A DNA stretch of 64,000 nucleotides from Porodaedalea pini (taxonomy: Eukaryota; Basidiomycota; Agaricomycetes; Hymenochaetales; Hymenochaetaceae): positions 1 through 64,000 of the forward strand of contig NBAY01000035.1 in the NCBI GenBank assembly GCA_002794775.1, in the 5' to 3' direction. Below the pieces are notes generated by a model that worked only from the letters and a program-made list of their open reading frames with translations, was not told the DNA's origin and ran no database searches. Made by a program: the position numbers and the translations under genes. Below are positions 46,110-59,418 of the stretch, piece by piece; the stretch's first letter is position 1, and the number at the start of each line of letters is the position of its first letter.

Positions 46110-48330
46110 ACTTAGAATAACTTAACATGTCATTCGACTCTGGAGTGCAGTCTCCCTTCTCATTAATCAGCTCATCCACAGTTCTGTCAACAGTCCCCTC
46201 TGCCTCATCAACTAGCTCATCACCACTAACTGAGCTTGAGAGTGACAACCCAGAAGATACTGCTCAGCTTGTCCTACCCAATCCTAGTTTGTCCGTACCA
46301 GGACAGATGTCTTCACCCATCGGTACGTCATCAATTCTGTCAAACTCAGTTAACACACAGGCTACATGGCCCCAGACATCGACTGTAGTAGCACTGGTAC
46401 AGCCAGTACCCCCAGTTAGAATCATGGCAAACCATCCTCCACATCACAGAGCCAGAGATGCTCCCTTCTTTGATGGACACAACCCATTGGATCTCCCTTG
46501 GTACTTCGAGGATATCGAATATATCATGACCAACTGCAACTTAGATGATGTGGTGAAGATCTGGTATGTGAAGTATTATGCTTCAAGTTCCATAGCTGAG
46601 CTGTGGGATACTGCCAATGGTGTCAGTACAGGAGTGAGCAATTGGACTAAAGTGAAGGAGGTGATTATATCATTTTACCCGGTGTTGGTGCCCGGCATGT
46701 GCTTCACTCAGGAAGACCTTGACAGGCTCGTCAAGGATTGGAAGAGTAAGGAAATACAGTTAAGGGAGGATTTTGGAGAGTATAAGAGAGAGTTCATGGT
46801 GAGGTCAAAGTATTTGGAGCATAACTCAATCATTTCAGCAGAGGAAGCGGCACACACATTCATCTGAGCCTTTATGGGCAAACTGAAGGATAGGTTGCAG
46901 CAATGCCTAGAGATGAAGGAGCCCAACCTGTCCCAAGGCAAACCATATACAATTGATTTGGTGGTAAAGCACACTGGCTACATCCTGGCTAGTACAGTTT
47001 TCGACGATGTACCAATGACTCAAGCACCTGACCTGGCAAGTCAGTCAAAAGTAAAGTTGGAAGAGGTGGATATCAGTACAGTGTGAGAAGTGGTCAAGAA
47101 CATTTAGGTTCAGGTGCAGTCCCTCAGGCAAAGACTGCTGCCAGTGTTGACATCCCAGAGGAGCCCCAGGTGTGCGTTCTGTGGGGACACAAGCCACTAC
47201 ATTAGGTCATGCCTGAAGGTGCTAGAGTATATCCAGGCAGGGAAGTGCATGAGGGATGCGAATGGCAAGGTGATGCTACCGAACAGAGGGTTCGTACCAA
47301 GCATGGCAGTGGGAAATAATTTAATGGAGAAGATAGATTCGCTGCATCAGGAGACCAGTACGGCCTCAGTAAACCTCATTGAGGTAGCAATGTCAACAGT
47401 AATGAGTACTGAAGTGTTGGAAGGCCCAGAAATGATGGCAGAAATTGTGGAGGAGGTGTTGAACAAAGAGTTGGAGGTGGTGCAGTATGAGATGTTGCTG
47501 AATGAGGTGAAGAAGCGAGCATCGGCAGCCAAGTTCGATGGAGTCAAGATACTGGTACAACCAAAACTCGGTCCAGCGAATGTACCAATGACCTCAAATG
47601 CGAAATCGAGTGTACTGAAGCTGGTGGGAAACCTGAACATTCCACAGGAAAGTAAATTGATGACAAATTTGGGTGGAAACCAGCCACAGTTCCAGTACAT
47701 TGCTCCGATCAAGGATCCAGTGACAGTTCAGAAGGTGTTGTTGAGGACTTTAGACTCAGTGGTAACAGTGACACAGCGGGAACTCCTTGCTCTGTCTTCA
47801 GATATGAGGTGGCAGATGAAGGAGTTGACAACAGCGAAGCAGTACACAGTCAGTAACATCAATCTTGTCAAGTCAGACCAGGAAGGGAGTAAAGTTGCAG
47901 AGTACCGAGCGGTACCGGAGTCATTGGCACTGGTACTCTTGGAGTCGAGACCAGTGGCACGCGATGTGCTTCCCATCCACATAATCAAGGTACTGATTGA
48001 GGATACTGTCAAAGCAGAAGCCATACTCAATCAAGAGGCAGTGGTGTGCATCATTTGGGAAGACGTGTGGGAGAAGTTAGGAATTCATTTGGATCTGGAT
48101 CATGCAATGATGCTCAAAGCCACAGATGCAGGGAAGTCATCGATGTTGGGAAGGATTTGAGATGCCAGATTCAGGGTAGTGGGTGTGGATTTAAAGTTGC
48201 AGGTTCAGGTGGTTTTGGTGGTGCCATTCGAAGTATTGCTAGGTCGACTGTTTTTTACTCTTACCAAATGCAAAATGAAGGATTTCTTGTTGGGTGATCA
48301 GCATATAACCATCACAGATCCCTGATATCA
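46110..48330 (+). pseudogene. Gypsy-C gag and protease region
   Basis: ATG at 46127 (MSFDSGVQSPFS). A capsid-like part is followed by a zinc knuckle CAFCGDTSHYIRSC. The protease region around 48029 has ILNQEAVV where the family active site would read ILDQG or similar, so the catalytic Asp codon is AAT. Stops at 46865-46867, 47084-47086 and 48158-48160 all fit CGA to TGA. Confidence 0.75.
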
Positions 48331-49250
48331 GAATTGCAGGAGCAAGGTGTCGACTGGTATCTGGGTGTTCTGGCGTGCTCTGGAATCGGGTTTTCACAAG
48401 TCAAGGAACTGACACATTGGTGCTGGCGAGACACATGGAAACCGATGGTATGCAAGATGTGCCATGGAGTTGATCCATTGGTACACATACTGAGCTTGTG
48501 TACAGATGTTTTATCCTTGCATTTTAATGATCCCAATTATTTATCTTGTCATCCAACCCCTTCTCAGACCAAATATAATTCTCAATTCGCTCAACCTGTT
48601 TACAGTTTTCAACAAATGTCTTCTAATGTTCAACTATTTCCCGTTATGTTTCTTTGAGTTTTACCTTGAATACCCCAGCTCCGTTTATTTATTCACAGAG
48701 ATTGAATTTTCTTTTGTCTCCTTATACTGTGGCTTTGGACACTTCTTCAGACACTTTTGGCTCGGTGGTGTTGGATTCAACAGAGGATGAAGGAAGTGTT
48801 TTGGCATACAAGTGGATGGCACAGAAGGTCCATCCCGTACCGGGAGTGTTACTGGAGGAATTTTGTATAGTTCAAAGGCGACATCCCGACCCATTGGCAG
48901 ACATGCCAAAGTTGCCGATGAAACTGGTACCATTCATACCAATGGGAAAGTTTACACAGGAAAGGCTGGACACAATGGATTTGGATCCCGGCAGATTTCT
49001 GTGGGATGAAGAGAAGAAGTTGGTTGTGAATTTGATCATGTTGCAGGAAGGGGCATTTGCGTGGTCAGAGATGGAGAGAGGGACCTTGGATCCAATGTAT
49101 TTTGATCTGGTATGCATACCGATGGTGGTGCATGTACCATGGGTATGGAAGAACATACCAATCCCCCCTGGGATACTCAAAAAGACGCTAAACATACTCA
49201 GGGAAAAGATCGCCGCTGGAGTTATCAAACTGTCAAACTCCTTGTACCGG
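48331..49250 (+). pseudogene. Gypsy-C pol, region between protease and RT
   Basis: Blocks typical of this Gypsy lineage: LADMPKLPMKLVPF, FTQERLDTMDLDPGRFLW, WKNIPIPPGI and IAAGVIKLSNSLYR. It breaks at the S2 target CCGG and continues in frame at 50254 (LRWFCVVKKDG). Confidence 0.75.
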
Positions 49251-50249
49251 TGTGGAGATCTCAATGCCACTAGCCTCAGAATTGGCTCTATTAGGTTCGA
49301 CTCGACTCAGGACAGCCTTAAAAGTTTCCCCAACACATTTCAGGACAGTTTCAGTGTTTGGCAGGATTAACTCAACGCATACAGCTTGGTTCCATACCAA
49401 TGAGCCACCAAAGTCTGTTTTTGGTCAGGTCTGGTATTGTTCCGAGCCTCCCAAAGCTTAATTTCTCATGTGCCTGAGTTCCGGCTCCGAGTTCCAGCTG
49501 TTTGGTGTTGTTTGGCTAGAGCCTCCAGTCTGTCTTTGTGTCCTTTGTATGCCGCTCAGAGGCTCAACCCTCTGTTGGTTATTTAAAAACTCATGTAAAT
49601 GTCTCAAAAATACAAGTTTAGTTCCCCCGAGTCAGTCCCAGTCTTTAGTCCTCATCTCCATCACCGTTCAGTGTTGTTCCGTCCATTCCGTCTGTTCCAT
49701 CTCGAGTCCCGTTTTCGGCCAAATCTTGCTTTTGCTATATCTCCCTCAGTTCTAAACCGATTCTCAAGCTCTCTTCAGATTCGTAATCTCGTCTAAAATC
49801 GCTTTCGAACGCTATCTTGTCTTGCACGATTCCAAGCCCACGTTGTAGAGCTACAAAAATAGCTTTTTGGTTCCGGGAGTTCTGTGCGTTCTGCCAGCTG
49901 CAACCAGTGCAACTGCCATATCTCCGTCAATTCTGCATCGCGTCTCAAGGTCTTTTCAGATTCGGAATCGTCTCGACGAATAGTATCGATTCCTGTCTTC
50001 ACTGGCGAGTTTCCGAGCCCGGGTTGTCAAGATCGTAGTTGCTCTTTGTTCTCCGACTGCATTTAGGCACGTTTTGCTGGTCATCCTTTGTACTCACGTC
50101 CCCAAGTCGACACCTGGTCCCGAGTATTCCCCTACACTTCCCTACACTTCCTGACACTATCCCCTCCATCAGACACATTAGAGTGAACCCCCAGTGGCCG
50201 AACTCAACCAGGTCTGAGTCTGCCTGTAGACCCGTACCATCATCTTTCA
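49251..50249 (+). mobile_element. Family S repeat, copy S2
   Basis: 999 bp, TGTGGAGATC...CATCTTTCA. CCGG at 49247-49250 and CCAG at 50250-50253 are the target copies, the second with a CpG transition. Removal joins SNSLYR to LRWFCVV in frame. Confidence 0.8.
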
Positions 50250-50253
50250 CCAG

Positions 50254-50787
50254 TTGAGGTGGTTTTGTGTGGTGAAGAAAGATGGAGTGTCCTTGCAGTT
50301 CATTATTGACTTGCAGGATCTGAATGGGGTGACCATTCGAGATTTGGTCACACCGCCAGACATTGACACACTTGTGGACATGTGCAGTGGGTGCACATGC
50401 TACACAGTACTTGATCTCACTGTTGCATTCAACCAGCAGATCCTCAACGAGTGGTCCCGAGACTTAACAACATTCCAGACCCCACTTGGTACATTTCAAC
50501 TGAAGGTATTACTGATGGGATATACAAATGCGCTGCAGATTCTCCATAGAGACATCACATTTATTCTCAGCGATGAGATTCCTAAGGTGGTGCAGCCATT
50601 CACAGACAATGTAATCATGCAAGGAGGATTTACATGGTACGAGCATACCAACAGAGGGTTAGAAAAAAATCCTGAGAACCCAGGCATCTGCCAGTTCATA
50701 TACAAACACCTGTGTGACATGAACTGAGTGCTGCAGAGGATGAGGAAAGTGGGTGGTACTTTTTCTGGGAAGAAATTTCAGGCATGT
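50254..50787 (+). pseudogene. Gypsy-C reverse transcriptase core
   Basis: KKDGVSLQFIIDLQDLN, DLTTFQTPLGTF and MGYTNALQILH mark the RT. The catalytic pair reads FTDN (50602-50610), so the second Asp is Asn (AAT). Stop after LCDMN. Confidence 0.8.
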
Positions 50788-51842
50788 ACCGATGATAATT
50801 CTGAGTTCCAGTTGTTAGTAAAGGGGAATCAGATGAATGAGTTCAAGGGAGACCTGTCTAGTGGGCCAATACCCTCGTTCTGGTTGAGTTCTGTGGGTTC
50901 CAGATCAAAGGATTCAAGTTGTGTGCATTCCAGCGTGTCAGAGGCAACAGAATTGGCAGAACATACTAGTAGGGAAGCATTTGAAGCATAGTGCCAGTGG
51001 AGTGCTTGAGATGTGTGGGGGATCATCAGTGGCTGTGTCAGAAGAGGCAGAGACATGCTAACAATAGTGCAACTTCTCGGAGCAGGATTGTCCTAAGAAT
51101 GGACAGCTGTTCCCTGTGCTCAACAGGACATCATCTGGAATACCAGAGAGCGAGGCAAGGTATGGAACTAAATCAGAAGATAAAAGACAAGGGGGGGGAG
51201 CAAGGTCGAGGTAATGAGAACGAAGTGGAATGAGGTGAAGGCAGAATGGATGGAACGAGCGCAACAAGTGCAACATGAATAAAATGAAGTCGAGGTGAGC
51301 AATTTGAGTCACTAAGGCACTGAAGTGTTCCTAGGAACCATCCTGAGAGATATCACATGAAGTTAGGCGTCAAAACTTGGGGGTGGAATTGCTGTCCTAT
51401 CTACAACTTTTGGCACTCTATAAATACTAAACAAGTGTCCTGTGTAAACATGAAAGGCAAAATAAAATAAGACAAGTCCTCTATTGTCCTACCACTGAGC
51501 CTCCTGAGTGTTCCTTTGAGTGGCTCCATGATCTGAACTACTGAAAGGTGGGGACAGCGTGTGTTGACTTGGCCTAGCATCAGTGAGCTTCAGGATCCTT
51601 TGTACAGAGCTGGAACAACCAATGCCAGGCTGGCGCATGTTTGTTAGACAAAGGCAAATGAACTAACCTTTGGCAGGGTTGAGTGGACACGTGCACAGAT
51701 AAGTGCACTGGGGTTGGTCTGAGTAGCTGATGTGTGCGATCCAGTCGTTGCATGTGTTCCATGTTCGGGTAATCACCGCCAATCCAGGTGTACCACTTTG
51801 CTCAATTGCCAAGTCGAGGCTCTTCGACTTTGTGACATACAT
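50788..51842. mobile_element. Unidentified 1.05-kb insertion in Gypsy-C RT
   Basis: Bracketed by CATGT at 50783-50787 and 51843-51847; removal joins FQAC to V-P in frame. It contains a GGGGGTGGAA tract followed about 25 nt later by TATAAATA (51419-51426), as in the end of an LTR element plus LTR, but no open frame is recognised and the ends are not TG/CA. Confidence 0.45.
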
Positions 51843-51847
51843 CATGT

Positions 51848-52534
51848 GTGTTCCACTCATTCCATGCCCAATGAACCAGTTGGTGTTACACTGATTCAGC
51901 GATATTTTTTGGGGAATAAACTCATGTACCGAGGATGTGAACTGGATGATTTGAAGGTTCAGAAGGTGTGGGATTGGCCCCCGTGTTGAATGGTGACAGA
52001 AGTGAAGGGATTTCTCAGTACAGTGGGTGTGTTGAGGTTGTTTATTAAGGACTTCATGAAGAAAGCTCAACCGTTGACCCATCTTATGCATAAAAACAAC
52101 ATATTCAATTGGGGACCAGAAGAGCAGGATTTGATGGACACATTGAAGGACACCGTTATTGACTGCCTGGTGTTGTGTGTGATCAACTATGGGTCAGACA
52201 GAGTGGTTATTTTAGCAGTGGATTCATCGATCATTGGAGTAGGGTGGACATTGGGCCAGGATCACCCAGATGGTAGGAGAAGGATTAATCAGTTTGGGTC
52301 GATCAACTGGAACTTGGTACAGGTGACATACTCCCAGCTGAAGATCAAGTTTTTCAGGTTGTTCAGGGCATTAAGGGTGGTGAGGTTGTTTATTTACAGA
52401 GTCAAGCTCCTGGTGGTCGAGATGGACACAGTGTATGTCAAAGGGATGATTAACAATCCAGATTTATAGCCAAACACAATGATAAATCAGTGGATTGCAG
52501 GAATTCTCCTTTTCAACTTTGAGCTTTGCTACGT
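51848..52534 (+). pseudogene. Gypsy-C RT connection and RNase H region
   Basis: EVKGFLSTVGVLRLFIKDF, LTHLMHKNNIFNWGPEEQ and VVILAVDSSIIGVGWTLGQ (RNase H first Asp retained), then INQWIAGILLFNFELCYV. Stops at WPPC-stop and NNPDL-stop. Interrupted at ACGT by S3. Confidence 0.75.
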
Positions 52535-53519
52535 TGTGGAGATCCCAATGCCGCTAGCCTCAGAATTGGCTCTATTAGGTTCAACTCGACTCAGGACAGT
52601 CTTACAAGTATCCCCAACGCATTTCAGGACAGTTTCAGTGTTTGGCAGGATTAACTCGATGCATACAGCTTGGTTCTGCACCAGTGAGCCACCAAAGTCC
52701 ATTTTGGGTCACATCTGGTATTGTTCCGAGCCTCCCAAAGCTTAATTGCTCATGTGCCTGAGTTCCAGCTCTGAGTTCTGGCTGTTTGGTGTTGTTTGGC
52801 TAGAGCCTCCGGTCTGTCTTTGTGTCCTTTGTACACCACTCAGAGGCTCAACCCTCTGTTGGTTATTTAAACACTCATGTAAATGTCTCAAAAATACAAG
52901 TTTAGTTCCCCAAGTCAGTCCCAGTATTTAGTTCTCATCTCCGTCGCCGTTCAGTGTCATTCCGTCCGTTCCATCTCGAGTCCCATTTTTGGCCAAATCT
53001 TGCTTTTGCTATATCTCCCTCAGTTCTAAACCGTTTTTCGAGCTCTCTTCAGATTCGTAATCTCGTCTAAAATCGCTTTCGAACACTGTCTTTTTTTGCA
53101 CGATTCCGAGCCCGCATCATAGAGCTACAAAAATAGCTTTCAGTTCCGGGAGTTCTGTGCGTTCTGCCAGCCGCAACCAGTGCAACTGCCATATCTCCGT
53201 CAATTCTGCATCGCGTCTCAAGGTCTTTTCAGATTCGGAATCGTCTCGACGAATAGTATCGATTCCTGTCTTCACTGGCGAGTTTCCGAGCCTGGGTTGT
53301 CAAGATCGTAGTTGCTCTTTGTTCTCCGACTGCATTTAGGCATGTTTTGCCGGTTGTCCTTTGTACTCATGTCCCTGAGTTGACACCTAGCCCTGAGTAT
53401 TTCCCTATGCTTCCCTACACTTCCTGACACTATCCCCTCCACCAGACACACTAGAGTGAACCCCCAGTGGCCAAACTCAACTAGGTCTGAGTCTGCCAGT
53501 AGACCATACCATCACCTTT
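52535..53519 (+). mobile_element. Family S repeat, copy S3 (split by A4)
   Basis: 985 bp here plus its final CA at 59869-59870. Target copies ACGT at 52531-52534 and 59871-59874. A4 inserted two bases before its 3' end, duplicating CCTTT. Confidence 0.85.
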
Positions 53520-53964
53520 TGTTTGGCGGAAGTCTGGGTGGAACCCAGACTAGGCAACCTCAATGTGCAACACCTGATGGTGATGTGGACGTTGTCTGGG
53601 ATGAGCTGTATCTCGAACATTCAGTTCGGGCAGCGGGTTTACTCAGACTAGGTCGTCACGGAGGTAAGAGGATTAATACAAGTCTAAACTAATACAGGGG
53701 GAACGAGTCTCACCTAGGTCATCACGGAGGTAAGAGGAAAAGCAGAACAAGGAGTTCATGCAATTCCTGAGACCTTATATAGTGACAACCGTGAGACTAT
53801 ATTATCTAATGTTACATAAACAAACGGAATGGAACGAATGAAGATCATGTGGAGGGAGCATGGGAAATGATTGAAAAGACGATTAAATATAATGAAAAGG
53901 AGCGGTTAAAAGAAAAGAACTGGTAAAAGGAAAATAAAAGAAAAGGAAAGTTTGAGTCCTAATA
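53520..53964 (-). repeat. Gypsy-A4 3' LTR
   Basis: 445 bp; in plus orientation its terminal TGACA has decayed to TAATA. Confidence 0.9.
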
Positions 53965-56900
53965 TTACCCCCCCTTCAAGGTTGGGCATCCCGACCAACC
54001 AAGATCGTAGTCATTTGGCTCAGTGTTGATGAAGAGTAGGCATCATTGGCATGGAATGTCAAGTTTTCAAGGAGCGCCAGAATGTTTTCGATAGAAATCT
54101 GCGATCGCCTCCTTTGTGTTCTCGCCAAAGTCTGTCTCCAGCTGCCAAGTTGGTTCATTGTACCCAACCCACTTGACGAGGTACTGTAGTTTCCCTCGGT
54201 GCAGACATGAGTCGATGATCTCCTGAACCTTGTATTCTTCCTCATTGTCAACGATGTCGGGCAGTGGTGGTGGAGGTTGTTTCTGGCTTTTGAAAGATGG
54301 TTCGATGGCGGGTTTCAACAGGGCTTCATTGAAGATGGGGTGGACTTTCTTCCATCGCTTGGGGAGTTTGAGTTTGTACATGCTCACGCCCACCTTGTCA
54401 ACAATTTTGAAAGGTCCGTACCACTTGTCTGCTAGCTTCTTTGTCGGCATGTCTGTGCTGATGTTCCGACCATCCAGGAAGACCTTGTTGCCAGTCTGGT
54501 ACTCCACTGATACTCCTGCTGTCCAGTCATGGTAGCACTTCATGTCCTCCGCTGCCTTGACCAGATTGTCCTTCACGATGCAATGGGTCTCCTTGACATG
54601 TTTTGTGAATTCTTCTGCTGACATGTTGGCAGAGGAAGTTTGTACCGTGTCAAAGCTCATAGGGTGACGTCCGGTGTTCACATAGAAGGGAGACATCTTT
54701 GTCGCTGAGTGTTCATGGTTGTTGTACGCAAACTCGGCAAGAGGGAGCCAGTCCTTCCAGTCCAATTATCGATGGTCAATGAAGAGTCGAAGGTACTGTT
54801 TGAGTTCTTGGTTGACACGTTCTGTTTGACCATCTGTTTGTGGGTGGTATGCCGTTGACGGGTTTCCTTTGATGTGTAAGAGCTTGTACAACTCCTTCAT
54901 CATCGATGCATTGAACTGCATGCCACGGTCATGGATGATCTTTTTTGGCAAGCCATGGAAACGGAAAATGTGGTCGTGGTACAGTTGGGCCATGCCTTCT
55001 GCTGACAACTTCATCATTGTCAGGATCACGTGCATCTGCTTTGAGAACCTATCCATGAAGACACAGATTGCATTATGTCCCTTTGAGTTCAGGAGCTCTC
55101 CAATGAGGTTGACTGTGATGATTTCCCAAGGGGCTTCGGGGACCGTATTCAGATGGAGTGGTCTTGACCTCGACACTCTCAGAGCCTTTGTTTGCTGACA
55201 GTGATCACATCCTCGGACGTACGCTCAGACGTCGGAGAACATCGATGCCCACCAGAAGTCTCGATGGACAAGTTCCACCATCTTTGATGCTCCTGGATGC
55301 CCCGTCAGTACTGAGTCATGACACTCTCACAACACAGATTCCTTTACTGTTGATGGGACGTATACCTTGCCCTTCATTTGCCACAAACCATTGACCTCCG
55401 TCATCCCTGTCGGCCTCTCCGACTCATGTTGTGCCCTCTGTGCTTCACCCACTCTGTCCAACACCTCATCACACGATGTTCTTACCACTCCACAATTCAG
55501 CCACTTCTCCTTGATGAACACGATGCCATCATTGTCATCCTTGCCCTCGTCATAGCCAGTCTTACACGACAGTAGGTCCGCCTTGCCCATCATCTTCCCC
55601 GACTTGTGTTCGAGGTGGAAGTCGAATTCCTCGAGCTCTGTTCGCCAGCGAGCTTGTCGATAGCTCAGCTTCTGTGCCGACCTGAAGTAAGTGAGGTTGG
55701 CATGATTGGACCAGATTTTGATAGGGTGACAGGCACCGAGAAGGTACTGTCTCCACTCCTTGAGTGCCCAAACAATTGCGAGCATCTCCTTATTGTAGAT
55801 CTCGTAGTTTTGTTCTGCCAGCAGGAGTGCTTCTGACCTGTAGGCAACTACCCTCCACTTGCCTTCCTGCTTCTGCAACAACACTCCTCCAAGCACGAAG
55901 TTTGATGAGTCTGCTTCGACACGGAAAGGGCCCTCATCATTCGCAATGGCCAGGACTGGAGGTGAGCAGAGACGTTGTCTCAACTCCTCAAACGCCTCCT
56001 GCTGTTCGGTCTCCCATACCCAGTCCTTCTTGCCTGTCAGTGACATCAGCGGATGGACTACCTTGCTGTAGTCCTTGATGAACTGTCGCAGCCAGTTGCC
56101 CATGCCGAGGAATTGTTGCAGCTGTTTGAGGTTTTGTGGGACTGGCCAGTCTGCGATTGCTTCCATCTTTGCCGGGTCAGCCCTGATCTCGCCATTACCA
56201 ACGATGTGGCTGAGGTACTTCACAACTTTGGCATCGAACTCGCATTTCTCCAGTTTCAGGTACAGGCTGTTCTCTCACAAGATCTGAAGGACATGTCTCG
56301 ACGTCTCGATATGTTCCTCGAGAGTTTGTGAGAGAATCAGTATGTCATCGAGGTAGACAATGATCAAGTTGTCATAGATCAATCCCTGGAAGATGTGGTT
56401 GACAAAAGCCTGGAAGGTTGCCGGTGTGTTGCAAAGACCAAAGAACATGACTGTTGGTTCAAAGAGACCCATGTTCGTATGGAATGCTGCCTTCCACTCA
56501 TCACCTTCACGGATCTGGATGTTGTAGTATCCCCAGCAAAGGTCAAGCTTGGTGATGAACTTCGCCTTTTTGACCTTGTCGACAAGTTCGTCGATGAGGG
56601 GGAGAGGGTACTTGTTCTTGATTGTCCTCTCATTAAGCTTCCGGTAGTCCTGAATCGGGCGTAGAGACTTGTCAGCCTTCTTGATGAAGAAGAAAGGTGA
56701 TGCCATCGGCGAAATCGACTTTCGTATGTGACCTGATTTCAGGTTTTCCTCAAGGAAATCCTTCAGCGACTCCTGTTCCGTCGGTGTCAGCAGATAGATC
56801 TTACAGTCACTAGGCTTGAAGTCGGGTTTCAAGTCAATGACATGATCCCAGGGATGATGTTTCAGTAGCTTTTTGAAGCCTTTCTCGCTGAAGACGTCAG

Positions 56901-57580
56901 CAAAGTCGTTGAGGTATGCAGGCCAGGACGCCTTGTCCATTCGCACCCCTCTCACCCTCCTCATCTCTTCCATAAGCTCTTTCTTGATTGCACATTCCTC
57001 TGGACAGCGGGTGAATTCAATCAAACCTGTCTTCCAGTCGACTTCTGGGTTGTGGCGTCGAAGCCAGTCATAGCCCAGGAAGATATTTGACAATGCCAGG
57101 GATGTCACCGCAAGGACAATCTTTTCTTTGTGATGTCCAATCATTAGCTCAACATCGACGTATCTCCCAATCAAACTGGCCTCATTGTGCGTGCCATCTG
57201 TGTTGAGCACCGCAAGGGGTCTGATGTAGTGCTTGGTTTCCAACCCATAGCGCTCGACGAACCTCACGTCAATGCATGACCCTGTACACCCCGAATCCAC
57301 AAGGGCATACGTGTCCACCTCCCTCGTCTCACCCTCCATGTTACATCCGATGTTCAGGAGGAGGTCCAGCTGGCGTCCACCAGTTCCCCTCACGAACAGT
57401 TGCTCATATTCGTTATTTTCTTTCACACCGGTGGGGACTTCATAATTAGGAAAACCATTGACGTCGTTTTCATCTACGTATTGTACAGACAGTTGGTTAT
57501 ATTTTAACGGATCCGGATTTGAAATCCCTTGTTCTTCTCGGTCAGTTGCCCTGATGGCTACGCCTGACCACTTGCAAAAC
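53965..57580 (-). pseudogene. Gypsy-A4 pol remnant
   Basis: Nearly complete pol with protease VDSGCTGSCIDVRF, RT YLDD, RNase H, integrase and chromodomain (LVKWVGYNEPTWQLETDF). In-frame stops include those at 56275, 55327 and 54067, mostly CGA to TGA. The best preserved copy after A1. Confidence 0.9.
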
Positions 57581-58639
57581 CTTGCGAGTCAACAACCTCT
57601 TTGTCACCTCCCTCCTCTTCCACGTAGTCCTCCACTGTCGACCTTCGAGTGTCTACGACTTCCTCAAATGCCGATTCCTTCATTGCGCCTAGCTCGTCGG
57701 TGAGGAGGCGATGTTCGCTGGTGCCATCATCTGCAGCATATGCTGCACAATTCTCTGTCCTTGTGGGCACTTGTCCTTGAAGTGACCCAGCTGGCTGCAG
57801 ATCCAGCACGCGCATTGGTGTTGTGCCTCATTCATTGAGACATCCATCGGTTGGCCAGCGCCTCCAAAAGTGACGCCTGTCACATCGCATTTGTCGATGT
57901 GGAGGGCTGCTACCTGGTGATGAGCTGGGGGTGCATGTTGCTGTTGCGGGTGAGGTGGGGGTGGAAACACGCAGCCTCGTTGGATGGCATGGATCTGTTG
58001 TTCGCCCTAGTCGATCTCAATCACCTTCTTCTTCCAGTCGTCATATGTTGTCGGAACTGGTGTTGACCTCAGCACTCCACAAACCACCTCAATATTTATT
58101 GCCCTCTTCAGTCGGTTGCAGATGATGCTGTCATCCATTAGACCCGCTCTCGTGATGATGACATCAAGATCTTGGAAGAACTTGTCGGCGGTGAGGTCCT
58201 TCTGAACCTTGGTTTGGAATTTTGCTAGCGCCTTTTCCTTCCGGTTTGGGTCATCAAATGAGGCGTCTAGGCACTCTTGGAACCTTGTCCAACTGTCAGT
58301 GAAGGTCACGATGCCAGCTGTTGTCAACTCTTCCACATAGTTTTGTGCCCATGTCGCTGCATTACCCCTCTTTAAGTAGGAGAGAGCAACATAGATTTTA
58401 CTTTCTGCTGAGAGGTATCGGCTCAGGTTTGCAGAGACGAAAAGAAGGACTTCGTGTTTGAAGTCTAGATAGTCATCACCGCCAGTGAATTCATGTGGCC
58501 GGGCGACATCGATACTGGGGGTCAGGGGATTAGCTGCAGCGACTGGTGCCAGGGCGTTGCTTGCCTGATGGGCAAAGGCACCTGCAATGATCGCTGTGAT
58601 CTGCTCCATCTGTTGCTGACTGAAACCTCCTGCTGACAT
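57558..58639 (-). pseudogene. Gypsy-A4 gag remnant
   Basis: ATG at 58639 (MSAGGFSQQQ), CWICSQLGHFKDKC knuckle, stop at 57558. It carries a TAG where CGG is expected (58007-58009) and a one-base deletion near 57716 (MMAP region) that shifts the frame. Confidence 0.85.
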
Positions 58640-59418
58640 CGCAGGTTTGGGTGTAGGCATTGAAGGTTCAGGGGAGGTTGGTGGTGAAGAGTCTCTACGA
58701 GTCTCGCGGTAAGGGCCTGGAGTTGGAGGCAGAAGGACTGTGGACGTCAATGGTGCAGGTGATGATGGAACAGCCAGGGGCCACCTCACTCTCCTTCCTT
58801 GTTTGTCTGATGAATACCAGCTGTGCCGGACTTCACTCCACCAGATATCATGTACGACACCGCTGTTGTTGGTTGTGACGTAGCCTGGTCAGTCTGGATT
58901 CCAACGTGCCGATGCAGGAAGGGCCCGTCACTGTTTGTTGGTGAGATCTATCTTGACAATGGCGGAGGTACAGAGATGGGTTGTGCATTCGATCTGGGGT
59001 TATGCCAACGTTGGACGGGTTCGTCGGCAAAATTGATGATGAGGCAGAACGATGCGGCAGAGATAACAATCGACAGTGATGTTGATGACTGAACATGTAA
59101 CGTCACCCACGTCCAAGTTAAGTGGCTTCTCCACCAAAGGGAGATGCGGAGAGCCAGGGTGGGAGAGAGTTTCCCAATCAGGATGTCAACTTGCCTAAGG
59201 TCAAGTTGGTGTCCAAATGTGGTAATGGTTGGGAAAAGTCGGTTGGAAGGTTTAGGTAATACACGAACATCCGAGAACATCTGGGCAGGGTTGAGGGTTG
59301 TTGTTCAGGGGGTTTACACATCGAGTCCATCGAGGGGAGTGCTCCTCTAGACTGAGTGAAGGCGAGTCAGCAGCGACGACATACACTGGGGATGAGCCTG
59401 GGTGAGGTTCTGCTTTTA

